A DNA stretch of 64,000 nucleotides from Phorcus lineatus (GCA_921293015.1 OV121090.1:37235082-37299081), one strand, 5' to 3'; shown: positions 34,640 to 47,880, counted from the stretch's first letter. The notes: generated from the sequence alone by a model not told the origin. Numbers and translations: made by a program.

Positions 34640-34895
34640 ATTTCCATATGAATCCGCTCTCGTTCCTTCCTAATATCCTGATTTCTGTCGGGCCAAATGC
34701 CTCGTATGGCTTGATCGGCTTGATTTTCGTGGCTTAGTTAACCTGTTATTACTTCAGCCAATGAAATGTCGTTATGCAAGGAGCGTGAAGCTACGATCTT
34801 GAACTCACCGGATTTACCATCCGGGTTGTGCCGCTGTTTCTGAATCCGACTCGTCTCATTGGCTGGTTATATAGCTAGAAATAAGAGGCTCTTGG
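34640..34895 (-). repeat. dispersed repeat family Q, copy 1
   Basis: The reverse complement aligns with 52010-52245. Shared words include AACAGCGGCACAACCCGGAT, GAGACGA, TAGCTTCA, ACGA(C/T)ATTTCATT and TAATAACAGGT. This copy contains a 10-bp inverted pair CAGCCAATGA (34755-34764) and TCATTGGCTG (34856-34865), each a CCAAT box, and a CCGGAT...ATCCGG stem (34808-34824). No coding frame was seen. The nature of the family is unknown. Confidence 0.65.
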
Positions 34896-36307
34896 CTTGA
34901 CAGAGATCAGGGTATTTGGAAGGAGGGATGATTTCAATGGTACGCACAATGGACTTCATTACCATTATCGCAAGACTTGGGTACCTGTTGGATATTCTTT
35001 ACATGGCTGTATCCGTCAGTGGCCGTATTGTCATCAAATTCATGCAAGGGAATTTGGTTTCGACGATTAAGTGAGTGAGTGAGTGAGTTGGGGTTTAAGA
35101 TGTTCAAGCCATTATTCTTTGCTCCCATTAACACCATTTTTCCATGACACTCAACTTTACGCCAGATAGATTATATGTGCCACTGTTTTAATGTGAAATA
35201 AGTTATCTAATCAGATCTGCGTTATCGTGGAAATAAGTCAGAATTGTTATAGTTATTTTATGTAGGTTTCTATTCAATTTTTTCTTTTCGTCAAATAAAA
35301 AAAATATATCAAAGTTGCTGATTCCGAAGATATAGGGGCTTGAGTTGATTACATTCATTTGTATTAACAAATAGTTACTCTGATACTTACTGAAGAAACC
35401 AAAAGTTGTATTAAATGTAAGGTACCGAAAACCCCCTTACTCACTCGTTGAAAATGAATGATAACTAACCTTCATGGTTCTATTCAGAACCTATAAATTC
35501 TATAAAAATATGAATTTAAACAAGAAAACATAGTCATCACTATCGCCCGCCTAATTGATTCTTATTATAATATTATGAAAAATGTAGAGGTTACCCTGAA
35601 GCCGCACTTTAAATTTGTGAATAAAATCTGAAACGTTATCCCCTTTGAAGATACACTTGAACTGAGTAAATAAAACGGGACAAGGACAACAAACCCGGAA
35701 AATAATAATATGTTTCTCATTTTCAAACTCAAGGTATTGGCATACTTAATTTATCTTCAAAGTTTTTATCTTCACTATAAAAAGTGATGTTTGTCTCTTC
35801 TAAGGCATAAACTAACAACGTTTCGGTCGCCTGTTAAACTATTTTTAAGAATGAAGTGTCCATCAGAAAGGGTTGACATACTTAACTACGTATTTACTTT
35901 GTATTATCAGTCAAAGAAATGGGACAGATGTGTATTTTGAAAAAGAATTATATTTACCATAGAGGCAAGAGGCAAAATCAAAATAGGGAGAAAAGTACTG
36001 CTTGAGAACAGTTCTGATGACACCTAAACAATTTACATGTATGTACAGATTGCTATCTTTTTTAATTCAAACTAGTTTTTACAGTATCAATTGCCAAGCC
36101 TGACGTAGGTAATAGTGAGGGTTGCACTTCTAAACCTTTTTTCAGTTATATATTCATTCAAATCTCATATACTATTGGCAATATTAACAGATCTAGAAGT
36201 TGAGACTAATAAAATATACAAGCTATGCATAAGAACTACTATACAGTGTTCAGTTGACTTAACTTTTACATTTTAAACTGTTTCAACTTATTTCAAATTC
36301 AAACTAG
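34896..36307. other. unassigned intergenic sequence with a short (GTGA)n run
   Basis: A GTGA tetranucleotide run of about five units lies at 35071-35089, followed by TTGGGGTTTAAG, which recalls the start of some molluscan SINEs. The rest of such an element is not visible. Confidence 0.4.
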
Positions 36308-36309
36308 TA

Positions 36310-37006
36310 AAGGCCTGGTCACACAGCCCAAAAGTCGCGGAAATGCACGAATCACGCACAAAGTTTGGTTGTGCGTGCCTGTCCGTCGAGAATTTGACCA
36401 TTTTAACTGGTTTACGCTATTAAAAATCACCGATGAATTGCGCAAGAACTGCGGAGAGAGCACGCACAAATCACTAACAAACCACGCGCTTAAGCGCATA
36501 GACACGCAAACAGGGCGAATACGTGGTTGTGAGAGACGAAAGGTCCGCTGAAAAAACGCAAAATCTGCGCACTTGCACTAATGAACTGCGTATGAATCGC
36601 GCATGATTCACGTATGAACTGCGCACAACGGGTTACATGCGCGAACCATGCGTCGTATGTCTGCTAATCGTCAGTGGAAAGTCGTCGATGAACGCGATTG
36701 CGGAAACATGTTCGCGAAGGATCACTGACATTCGACGCATATTTCGCGCACTGTCCACGTAAGAACTACGCACACTACGCAAAACTTACGTAAAACAGCG
36801 CAGTACTGCGTAAAATTTTACGCGAAGCCGAGTTTTTAAGCTGCTCAAAACTCGGAATCGCGTAAAACGCCGATCCGGCGAGCATCGACGGACAACTACG
36901 AACAAACGTCAGACAAACTGATGACATACGCATGTATCGCGTAAGACTCAAATCGTGTGCGTGATTCATGCGTGTAAGCGACTTTTGGGCTGTATGACCA
37001 GGCCTT
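36310..37006. mobile_element. 697-bp CpG-rich TIR element (MITE)
   Basis: The ends are AAGGCCTGGTCACACAGCCC followed by AAAAGTCGC (36310-36338), and the reverse complement of the right end reads AAGGCCTGGTCATACAGCCC followed by AAAAGTCGC. One mismatch occurs in 29 bases, and weaker pairing continues through GAATCACGCACA on both sides to about 58 bp. TA lies outside both ends (36308-36309 and 37007-37008). TAGT at 36305-36308 and 37007-37010 is an alternative 4-bp target duplication. The interior is packed with ACTGCGYAxxA, GAATCGCGCA and GCGTAA words and is much richer in CpG than its flanks. No transposase is encoded. Confidence 0.85.
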
Positions 37007-37019
37007 TAGTGAGTGAGAT

Positions 37020-37385
37020 GGTATTTTTCATTTTATAAAACACGTGGAGGAAATATTTTTAAAATAAACTAGAATGTTGTTATCTGGGCTTTGAACTGTG
37101 TGCTGTTTTTAGGCAAGACATTTCATCTAAAATGCACTCGTTCTACCTAGCTGTAAAAAGTGGTACCTGAAAACTGAAAAGTATTTAGCTATGCGGTCGC
37201 ACGAAGGGGCTGCATCAGATAATTCCTTCAGATTTTTTTGCGCTTTGAGCATGTTCAGTCATGGATATACTTGCGGACTGGTACTTAAAAGATATTATAA
37301 AGTAAGAAGGTACAATAACAACTCAAATTTGGTCTGGCTTGTACCGGTCAGGCTTGCATAACTCTCAGGGATTCAGACAAGTTTC
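37020..37385 (+). repeat. dispersed repeat family R, copy 3 (interrupted)
   Basis: It begins TTTTATAAAACACGTGGAGG and ends ACTCAAATTTGGTCTGGCTT then GTACCGGTCAGGCTTGCA, matching the two ends of copy 1. The middle shows no clear match and may be an insertion or strong divergence. Confidence 0.55.
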
Positions 37386-40300
37386 CACTTTGGACACTGA
37401 AATGCCTAGAGTAATCATAGATGACCATAACACTCTCTCAAAAAAATGGTTTCTGTGAACAACCTCTCAATTACTTTTAACTAATACAAGAACTGAGTTC
37501 AGCTGAATCTTGAGTAGATTGAAGATGGTTTAGAAATCTAAATAGATATAGAAATATGTCGTTTCGTATTTGATCACATTAAAATAAAACTGGTGACAGT
37601 TTTTATCGATTTCTTTGAGCGGCATTAAGTTTTTGTTAGTTTGTATTAAATGAGAACGAGAACATATTCGAAAAATACAAACAGGAGAATCTAAGAACGA
37701 TAAAATTATGTTCAAAACATTGCTTTTCTGCGAAATTGACTATAAAGCAGCTTTCGTGCAAATGTAAGAGAAGTTGTGTTTGTTAACCTTTCACAAAAAC
37801 AAATCCTCTATACTTATATAAGAATATAACTCTTTTCATTGGTTTAGTTGTATAGCAGTTGTGGCTTTGATTCCGAAAGGATCACAGTTCCATGAACTAA
37901 TGACTACGACTTATATCGATTAGTGAATTGAGTTCGTCAAAATCGTGTCTTCAGATACAATATCGTATGTGCAGGTGCCTCTAAAATCAAATCAACTTCC
38001 ACATTCTTTCTACAGTTAGGAAGTCAGCTAATGCTTAATGAAATAGGCATTTACAATTCATCTGCATAACCTTGTTTAGAAAGCAACTGCTGCGATGCGG
38101 TGCAAATATGTCGCCTGGAAAACATTATGAGTCGTTTTCTGTGATTGTTACAAGAAACATGTACTCTCATCTAAATTCTTTGCCGTTTAAAACATATCCT
38201 TGCAATAACAGTTTACTGTCTACTAAGCATGTATATTAATTAACAAATGATAGTGAGCTGTGATTTTTATGATAAAATTGTTGAATCTCATTAGTAACAT
38301 CCTGATTCAGAATGACTCGTTCTTACTCTTTAAAATCTTATTCTTCTTAATCTTTTTCAATCGTGATGGCGTGGAAAGAATGACTGCAGGGTGTCTATGA
38401 CGGAGTTTTATAATCAGATCACGTCAAGTGGCATTAAATCTTGCCTCAGGAATATTCAATAATCTCAACAAGCTCCGATCCTGACACTGCACTGGCTTAG
38501 GTCGTTCAAAGAAGGTTACCAGATATCATTTTTAAACTGCATGTTAGGATATAAACTTCTTATACAATCTAGGACACACCAGATGTTAATACATATTAAA
38601 GTCATTATGTCTTCTTAAACAATTGGTTGGATTTGTAATTTGCAGAGATGCTTTTGGTCGCACTCTTCCTGGAAGAAGTGACAATATGTTGGATCTGTTT
38701 TGTAATGCCTTACTGATTCTTTCGAAATTGTGTATGATGTGAATTGCTTTGAGTTGCTCTCAAGCATTTTTAAATATATTCTCTTGTGTAACTGTGTTCC
38801 ATTCTTGACTGTTATTGTTGTTACTTTCTCACATCAAATATTTGTATTTCAATCCAACGGCGGATAGCTAAAAAGAACTTCTGTGCATTCTGGGACAGTG
38901 CTCTTGATGGATAACGGTTGTGAACATATATTGTAGAGAACCCAGCTTTCACATTTCAAATTTCATATCTCATTTGTTTTGCTGATTTAAAATGAGGCGT
39001 AACGCATACTGTTCTAAGCGTATAAGGACAATGCAATGTACTATTTAATACATCAATAAACAATGTTTATCAGAATTTAATAACATTTTGTCAAGAGTGA
39101 AAGAAGTATATAAATGGTCCGTATGTTGTATAGAGAAATAAAGGTAATGTGTACAATTTAGAGGGATTAATATATTCATATATTGATTTTCACAAAGAAA
39201 ACATTAGAACTAACACCTTAAAACTTGTCAAATCTACATATTGTAAGTAACTTCTCCATTGTTTCACGCGATCGATCTAAAGTAACTGATAATGGTTAAT
39301 TTAACAAACGGTATATTCACATTATTGTTGACATTACACATGGTTCCTTTTAGACTTGTTTTCGGAAGTTTATGCAAAAACATATGCAACATTGAATCTC
39401 TTAATTGATACTTTAAACGGTATTTCACATTGTATATCACAATTTGACTTTTTGAAGAGGTGTATTTTTAACCGCGTACTGTGTACACATAGATGATTGA
39501 CTTATAAATGCGTCTTTTGGGTGAATACATTTTAATTGTAACTCTTTAACACAAGCGATGATTAAAGGGAAAGAACTGGATATTACCCTATTAAAGATAT
39601 GTCTATAACTATCTAATGTTACATAGGATAAAAGGCTGTACAATTGTCGGTCAGTTTATTAAACGATCAATTTTTTTGTTAATATAAAGATTATTCTCAT
39701 GATCATAAATGAATATGCTAAAGATTGGAAACTTAAAAACATATCAATGCTTTCGTATCTTTCCTTTAACTAAAAATCTACTGGAATTACGGATTTCAAT
39801 GGCATTTCTTATCAAAATTTTATGCGTGGTTTATGTATAGTATAAATATAAAAAGTAACAGCATAACAGCTTTGATATCAGTGTATCTATCACCACTCGA
39901 GCAATATCTGGCATGTTGTCACGAGCCTGATACTGGGTATGAGACCTATCATGAATTTTTTTAGTTTTTAAACACACCTAGTTTCAATCAAAATAGATGA
40001 AAATTAAAGCGGCTTCTATCGGGAAGATAGGAATGCTACAAGGAATGTTACAAGCGAAAATTCCAACATGATTTTTTTTTTAGACTGCAACGCAAGATGT
40101 ATGGTATAAGAACTGGAAATTTATTGGATTAAAAGTAACAGATAGTTACATCATGTCTTCGGAAGTCAACTATTGTTTGTTTTTTAAATTTTAAAACATC
40201 TTTTGGTTATATTTCTAAAAACACGCTTTTAGAAAATTGGCGTTTTGGAATCTCATACCTAGGCGAGAGTGAATTAGGACTTTTGGGTGCATTTTAGGAC

Positions 40301-40821
40301 GTCTGATGCGTCATCGTATTAAGGTCAAAGAAGGTGAATTGTGTCTACATCACCTCTTATTCACTTTATATCTATATCTATTGATATTTAACTAAACTCT
40401 CAACAAATCTGCCGTTTAGTGTAATTTAAATCCCTCGGCGGCCAGAGACTCCCTACATTTTTCTGTTATCAATAAAACAGTCCAGCAAATCTAATTAGAT
40501 GACAGTATTTGTTGGACACGACTTGAATTTTGTTACAAATATACTTTAATGTCAAAATCTCGTATCCAGAGAGATACAGAGACGACTGGATAAAAGATTC
40601 ATATCTTCAGTGTGAAGACTTGAAGTGGGTAAACTAGTCATGAGAAGGATCCAGGCATTTCACAATGGGCACTCACAGATCAAGTCGTGACACTTTTGAC
40701 CTGCGAAGTAATCTCAGTCAATCGTCATTACGTGTTTCCCAATGGATGTTGAGTTTACATGTTCTCTTTTCAGCCACTATTTAACTCGAACTCATATGTG
40801 AAACATGTTCCTCAAAAAGAC
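37386..40821. other. long unassigned intergenic stretch
   Basis: About 3.4 kb in which I recognise no gene or mobile-element end. Confidence 0.45.
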
Positions 40822-40825
40822 TTAA

Positions 40826-42075
40826 AGAGCCACTACGTGATTTTCATAACATATTATTTACCTTTGATACGAACCTAAATGTCATATGTGGTGATATAAA
40901 ATCAAAACATTTTCATGTCCAAAAGACATATACATAATAAATACAGGTTTTCCATGAAAATCTAAAGACAGCCTTATAAATGCACAGAGGTGTAGATATC
41001 ACGTCCAATATACATGGATACTAGTTATTTAAGGATTGTTTTACATTTTTTGTGCCTCTATCGATGTATAACAGCAACAAATTGTATAACATCGCGTAGC
41101 GTAGCGGAGCGATGTTATACAAAATTTGTTGCTGTTATACATCGATAGAGGCACAAAAAATGTAAAACAATCCTTATAATTACAAAATCAACTCTATTTC
41201 CCAAGATTTTCTGAATAATTTTAACACATCTTGAATATTTGTCGTCAACATTACATTAGTTTGCAGTTTGTTACACACAACTATACATGATGGAATCAAA
41301 ATTGCGAATTGCCAGTACTAAAACGGAATATGATTTAATTTAGCTTTTATCAGCATTGATGCGCATGCAATCAAAGTTCGTCATAACTCCAGTCTGCATT
41401 TTTGATATAACCCTCATTAGCATATCACGTGACATGCAAAATGGTTACCGTTTGTAGAAACGACTCGAGCTTTCAAACTTTAGGACTCGTAGTTATTAAA
41501 ATCAAGATATTTCGGTGAAGGTAATTGTTTCTTTCGGGGGAGGAAAGTATTATCTGTTTATCCACTCATTTATGAAGATGATGGCATGCGTACATTTCTT
41601 ATTTTGCAAAAAATCCCAAAGTAACGCGATGTTGTCACAACCGGACTAGCCGTTGCGTCAATTTGTTCTGTCAGATTGTGACGTCATAAAGTATGAATGC
41701 ACGAGGTATAACAGCAAAATTTTCTGCATTCATCGAGAAATGGTTGCATGTTTTTGAGAGCTCTCGTCCAATCAGAATCGCCGAAAAACGTGTAACAACA
41801 TCATTTTGTAATTATATAACCTATAACAAATACTATCAACTCCTAACTGCCCTGTTGGCTGTTTTAGATAAGTCTCCAAAATCATTTTGACTATTTGACG
41901 CGCGGCACTGTCCAGTTTTCGATCATAATTGCGACGTTCCACCCTCATATTGACACAGTACAATACAAATTAGCTTTAATTTGGGCCTTTTAGGTAACAG
42001 TCGATACTTCGTGATGAAATGACACCATTGATTAAGTTTGACATATATGACTCCAACAAATCACGGAGTGGCTCT
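40826..42075. mobile_element. TTAA-flanked DNA element, 1250 bp, with internal hairpin
   Basis: The left end AGAGCCACTACGTGATTT pairs with the right end, whose reverse complement is AGAGCCACTCCGTGATTT, one mismatch in 18. TTAA lies immediately outside each end (40822-40825 and 42076-42079), the target site of piggyBac-type elements. The right end has a second copy at 55337-55450. The interior has no recognisable transposase and contains the long hairpin listed separately. Assignment to piggyBac rests on TTAA alone; the terminal sequence is not the usual CC-start of piggyBac. Confidence 0.8.
41031..41175. repeat. near-perfect hairpin, arms of about 65 bp, 13-nt loop
   Basis: The left arm (41031-41095) runs from AAGGATTGTTTTACATTTTT to TATAACATCGC. 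The right arm (41109-41175) is the reverse complement, differing only by a two-base insertion (AAATTT for AATT in the middle). The loop is GTAGCGTAGCGGA. Such symmetry means a very recent origin, gene conversion between arms, or ongoing selection. It lies 205 bp inside the left end of the TTAA element. Confidence 0.95.
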
Positions 42076-42079
42076 TTAA

Positions 42080-45000
42080 ATGACCAGCGTTCAGTGTGAA
42101 GTTTCTCGATAAATGGTCCCTTGGTTACCAGGGATGCCTTTTTTCCAATGACCAAATGTTTTAACTAAATATCTTCCCTCGACTTTAGATAAGGTTCAGT
42201 TTGATTCAAAATTCATCTACCTTCAACATTCAGCATTGTTAAACTGTCAGATTATCTTCTAGTATTTTATGGTCAACTCTGCCCACGTAAATAATTGAAG
42301 ATGCTATTGCAACTCCGCATTTTATCATAAGGTCATGCGAAAAGGTCATATCCTTGAATAGTAACATGAATTTAATTTGCCTTCCGGATAATTCTCAACG
42401 GCTGTAATTTGAAACTGATGATTTTGTGTAATGACCTCCAGCACACTGACAACTAAATGAAAGTAGTCGACTACTGTGTAGGTGGTGTGCATTAGGGATT
42501 TGTTAAATGAAAATGTAAATATTGGTGTAGCGGCAAGGTACTAGTATTGGCAATGTATTCAGTACTTCCTCCATCACGTTTCAACGTTAACCATAGAGCG
42601 GATTACATTACTGTCCTGATATACTGTGTAAACCACCCTGAGGACAAAGTTTAAACCTATAGAGGGAAACCTACCTTAGTCACGCATTTTACTCAGTTGA
42701 ATGTATGCTGACTGTTTACTTGACGACTTACTCGTGTGTACAAGGTTCCATCACAAAAGTTCGTTTAATTATTTTCGTGCAACTTATTGCAAATATCATG
42801 CAATTAGGTGATTCAGTTAGGATCGACCTATTCAACCAAAAATCATCTGAAGTAACGATTTTCTGCCAAAACATTACGGGAAAAATAATCCATTCAACGA
42901 TGTTACAAAAGGTACCACAGGAACACATCGGGCATGCGTTTCAAAAACGTTGACAAACTTTGGATGGAAACCCAGCCCAAATTATCTTAAATTTTAAAGA
43001 AACATTCTCACAAACGTTACATTTAAAAGGGGTCGTGGCAAATCTGCATCATGAAATAAACGAAATAGAGTTTGAAGCTTGGCTATAAACATATCTTAGC
43101 TACTGGTTAGACGTCTCAGAGATATTTGGTGGACACAAGACAGACCACAATGTAGAAAATTACAGGTAACCGCTACGTACGTAACAGATTTTTCACTGTG
43201 ATGTAATCAGCGAGAGATTTCTTTCACTTGCCAATCAGCAAAATGCCGGTAGCCAGATATCGATCTTTAAGGGACATGACCTTGACCTGCCAACATCGGC
43301 TACGAAGGGAACGAACGAGTGATCCGCCAGGAAGACCCTGCACTTAATCATTAAGATAATAAGTAAAATTGTTTAATTCTTTTCTGATCATTGGGCGGAT
43401 TGTCTCTACTAAACCAGGGACAATCAAATTGAAATTATATTATAGTGTTCCTGACTAAATTGACATACTACTATTCTATACTATATATTCCCGATTCTAC
43501 AGGTGCCTTCTGGACTGTTTAACTATGAAGCGGAGGTGTGTCATGATTGAAATCCGTTGATTGGTCCGCTGGACAAACCAATCCCCAGACTGCTGAGAGT
43601 ATTAAAGCCCCGCAAAGGGAGGTAATAAAAGTATCGGTTCGGGCTTACGATGGATCCAGAGTATACAGTGTAGAATTATCGGAACGTTTACACTGGAATA
43701 TCGAGGATGCCACTGAACGTGTTACAAGCCACTCTTCAATGCTGACAACATGTATGTTCCCAAACAATCGGCTTTAGTCCCACTGAGCCCATGTTGTGAG
43801 ACCAATTCGTCGAAGTCAGCATCCTCCACTTGATAGACAGAAGGCGTCAAATCACCCTATCCATCGTGAGGAGATTGGTTGTGTCTGTACGAAGTTGTGT
43901 CAGTGTGTGCATAATATCTCAAGAGGTCGGCACCCTATATTAATAATTCTAACTTAAGAATACATACTTCGTTTTGTTTGAAACAAGACATGAGCATGAT
44001 CGAGTTACGGAAAATCATACATCACTTAAGAAGTGCTCAAAGTTTCGCAATTCGTCTATTAAGTTGCTGTCAGAGTTGGTTTCAACCTGATCTTAATTTT
44101 TGTATCTCCAAAAGTTAAGTCACATACTATTCGTATGATTATAGTAAGTTGGAACATTAGAAGCTAGCGTTTCTTTTTCCAGTGAGTTTACATTGTTAAC
44201 CAGCATTTGGTTATGATGTCTGGAAACTTTATGTATGTGGCAGGAATCAGTATGAACGACACTAGATCATCAAGATAATGACACACACTGTGATGATTAC
44301 TTGAAACCTTCTGATGTTTACAAAAGAACTAAGATACAAACTAAAGACGTTAGAAGTCTAGAAGGTTCTTTAAAGAATCAGTCACTGCAAATTTCAATTC
44401 TAAGAAAAAAAATCTGTGACGACTAAACTCAACAACAAAACGTCCTCATAAAAAAATTCTTTAATTTATTTTATTTGATATTATATAGTGATAGTCATAG
44501 TAAATTGTATAATTGGATTTGTTAACATTGCTTTGAAGGTTGTTTCAACATGTTTATAGGCTATGTAATCATAGGTGGTCTATTGTGCATTTTTCGACCA
44601 TATATCTACGGACACTGAATACGGCATAAAATAGCCAAATGTCAGCCAAGACCAAGTATGACATACACGTATGTCCATATCTGACGTTAATGCATTCTTA
44701 GATACGGTGTTGGGTTAAGGAAAAAGGTAATCTAATCGCGTGATTTGGTATTCGTTGCCACTCTTTCCGGAGAGCATAAAACAGAGCATTTCTGACCAAC
44801 GAAAGTGGATGACCTTGTTAGTCCTGTCCAAAGCGGACCCATAGGAGTTTTTCAAGACACATCAGGATAATTAGCTGGCAAGGCAGGACACCAAAATCTT
44901 GTGTGTTAAAAAGTCCACTGTGTCCACAGCAGTGTCAGAAATATCCTTCTCCTGTTGAAACTGGATTATTGGTTTCAGTGAAATAAAGTAAAAATACTGT

Positions 45001-46218
45001 GAAACGGGGTCAGTTTAATGTATTGTATTACAATGTCCGAGAGGGATAACAATATCAGTCTTCCTGTTGTCACAATGCCCTGCTCTCTTAAAATAATCAC
45101 GTTGTCTCTTTTATAGCACCTCACTTCCTCAATGCGACACCTCGCTAGCAGACATGTGCCCGACCACTTGCACCGTTCATTTGCAACCTGTTTTCATTGG
45201 AAGAAATGAATTCTTCCCCATTACATAGCTGCCACAAATGAACGTAACTTGCCTGGCCAAGTTTACTTTGATTTCCAAGCTTCGACGTCACGCCTAAAAA
45301 AAATCGGTTGCGGCATGCGGATCCACTTACACGAAGATGTGCTGACGCAGTGTCAAAGACGTTACATTGCTGAATACGTCATACTTAGGAACAACTTCGC
45401 ATGTATAGCATACGGAAATGCTCCTTCGTAGTGATAGCTCACTTTTGTTGTCTCTCTGCTGTCATGCAAGTTTGTATCGTGTGATCAGTCTGACACTCGT
45501 GCTTTGAGCACAGCCGATATATCTTTCATTTTGAAATTTATAGCTTTGATTTCCAGCATACATTTGTGTCACAAGTCGTATTTAGGGCATGTTTTCTCTG
45601 TTTCTGGGATGTATATGATGCCAATGAAGACTGGTTCATGTTGTAGACATCCTAATTTCTTACATATTATAACATGTATATTGAAGAAGATCCTTTTTCA
45701 CGCGAGTTCAGTGCGAAGTGACTTGAACAATAGTGAACAGACTATTTGCGACTAAAGTTCTAATAATCAAATTTGTTAATAAACGTGTTTCAGAGTCATA
45801 AAATGTTGTATGTTTTGTGAAAATTAATTTTGATTAAATTCCTGAACATATCATTGAAACAGAAACACACTATTTTTTATATCTTAAAAGAACGTAATAT
45901 CCTACTCCGATACTAAATACATGTCCTTGTGAAGTTTATTTATTAGTTATATACCTAGGAGTACTAGACCTAATTTTTCCATGTTTTTCGATGAGTTTAT
46001 GGCGAATAGTAATGCAGGTGATTGATTTCACATATTGGCTGTTTTCAAGGACTAAATTGATGTCCAATTTCGGTAAATTGACAAGCTTACTACTTAATTA
46101 ACGGAACCACGTCCACGTTTATTGCTTCTTGTCTCAAGTGTACTGCAAAATGTACATACATAGACGATTTCCTCACAAAGTCTTCAGTAAATATGACAAC
46201 AAATTGCTTTGTTTGTGC
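42080..46218. other. long unassigned intergenic stretch
   Basis: About 4.1 kb. Frames at 42705-42953 and 43547-43777 are open but carry no motif that I recognise. No transposon ends were seen. Confidence 0.45.
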
Positions 46219-46726
46219 TGTACATTTTGTTTTCGTTAAAAGTTTCATTGACATAAAACTGAAGTAGGCAAATCAATGTATAATGAAGACCTTTGTATTG
46301 AACATAATCCTTTTCTGGCTTTTCAAATACAGTCTTGATTTAATGTAATAGGGTAAAATAAAAGCACTTATTTAAATATGTATTCTGCTATTTTTATTCA
46401 AGTGTAAATACATGCTTATGGTGTTTTGTTTTTAAACAGAGTTCCATTTGGTTGGCAACTAACAGTTTTCATTAGTATTTTAATGGTTCAGCTCTTCCGA
46501 TTGGTTTTGATCAGTCCATTATTTTTAATAGGAAAGTCAGGTTATTCCATCTTTCTGTCAGTGCTGTCACTGTGGTAATCACTCAAGCTGATCAGGATTG
46601 GCTAATTTCAAATAACTGGGTCGCAGCCATATTTCACTTGCACTGCACCTGTCACCCTCACCTTATGCGAACACTAAGACAAGGCATTATCCGCAATTAG
46701 TAATCCAGGTAAGTAATTAAATAACA
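46219..46726 (+). repeat. left LTR of the gypsy relic
   Basis: About 508 bp, TG...CA ends, with homology to 47878-48072 at both extremities. It is the fuller of the two copies. Confidence 0.78.
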
Positions 46727-47194
46727 CTTTAGTTTCATTTGTGTCGGAGCCCTTATACAATGCAAACCTGAGTCATCTGCTCATTCAACCTTTGGATTTC
46801 ATACTAGATATTGATCATGTGGGTGGTAATTCTCTTAAGTATCAGGATTTTGCAGAAGTTTACATCGGGTCTCTTAGCAATAGTTGAGACGTTGCTAAGG
46901 CTACTCCCATCCTGTCTCAGAGCGTCAGCTACACGTCTTATCCTGAGAGAGGATGAGGCTACTCCTTGTTTATTTCTTGTAGTTCCAGGTACTAGGTATA
47001 ATTGTAAGGTGACAGTTCTTCTAGGGACTACTTTCAGATTGCAGTTCTTTACATGGTGCTAGATGTTTGCAGAGGGCTAATTTCTTTACGCCGTGGTATT
47101 TAAACTACATGAGTTTAGTCATTCAGGATATGGAGTTGGCTAAGAATAATGGCAAGTTGGTTTTGTTGGGTCTGCAGAGCTAAACAGTGTTACC

Positions 47195-47880
47195 ATGTCT
47201 GCAAATAGTCCAGTTACTATTAAAGGTCTGTTGTCGCTGGAGTTCCCTACAGACAAGTTTGTGCAACCAACTCTAGAGTCTACTATTCCTTCGGACTTGG
47301 ACATCGCTCTAACTCTTGTCAACTACAAATACAGGAGTCTTGATTACATTGGCGTGTTGATATCCAACGTTACCACACAGACAACTGTGGTTCGGTTTTA
47401 AAGCGTTTCTCTGTGAACTTCAACCTGTTGTTATTGAATGATCTCCTGAAGGAAAACCTGTTCATTCTGATAGCCTTATCAATCAAGTGGACATCAACCA
47501 GTATGTACTTTCAAAGGAAGAGATAACTCAAGGGTTGGACTTAATTATGAAACTCAAGGATGTCTTCTCAAAGAAGGATGATGACATAGGACAAAGCAAC
47601 TTAGTGAAACATCGGATTGAGTTGTATGATGACACACCTATCAAGCAGCGACAAAGAAGGATAAAGCCTGGCATGTATGGGGAAGAATCATTTGAAAGAT
47701 CTTTTGTCAGCTGGTGTTTTTAGACCTTCCTAAAGCCAATGGCATCCAACAATGTGCTAGCAAGGCGCAAAGATGGCCGTTTTTGCATCTGTGTGGACGT
47801 TTGCGAGATAAACCGTCGGACTATCTTGATGATCTGATCATATTTTCAAGGAACTTTGGGGCAGTCCTGTATCAGGCTGT
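47195..47880 (+). pseudogene. gypsy pol remnant (linker and partial reverse transcriptase)
   Basis: Frames on the plus strand keep pieces of a Ty3/Gypsy polyprotein. 47195-47401 contains DLDIALTLVN and VLISNVTTQTTVV, as in the segment between protease and reverse transcriptase. 47487-47700 has LKDVFSKKDDDIGQSN, VKHRIELYDDTPIKQRQRRI and KPGMYGEE, the typical entry to the reverse transcriptase. After a frameshift there are traces of the block before the active site, and then YLDDLIIFSRNF (47821-47858), which carries the catalytic YLDD. A large stretch between these blocks is missing, and RNase H and integrase are absent because the right LTR begins at 47878. Not functional. Confidence 0.85.

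Noticed and set aside
34934-35137. 67-residue minus-strand frame over the GTGA repeat
   Set aside because: The frame is sustained by the tetranucleotide run (SLTHSL); no independent support.
43547-43777. 76-residue plus-strand frame
   Set aside because: Composition is plausible, but no motif, splice context or neighbouring element supports it.
46811-47062. 83-residue frame as a gag or protease gene
   Set aside because: It sits where the gypsy internal region should be, but I could not recognise a protease DTG motif or a zinc knuckle.
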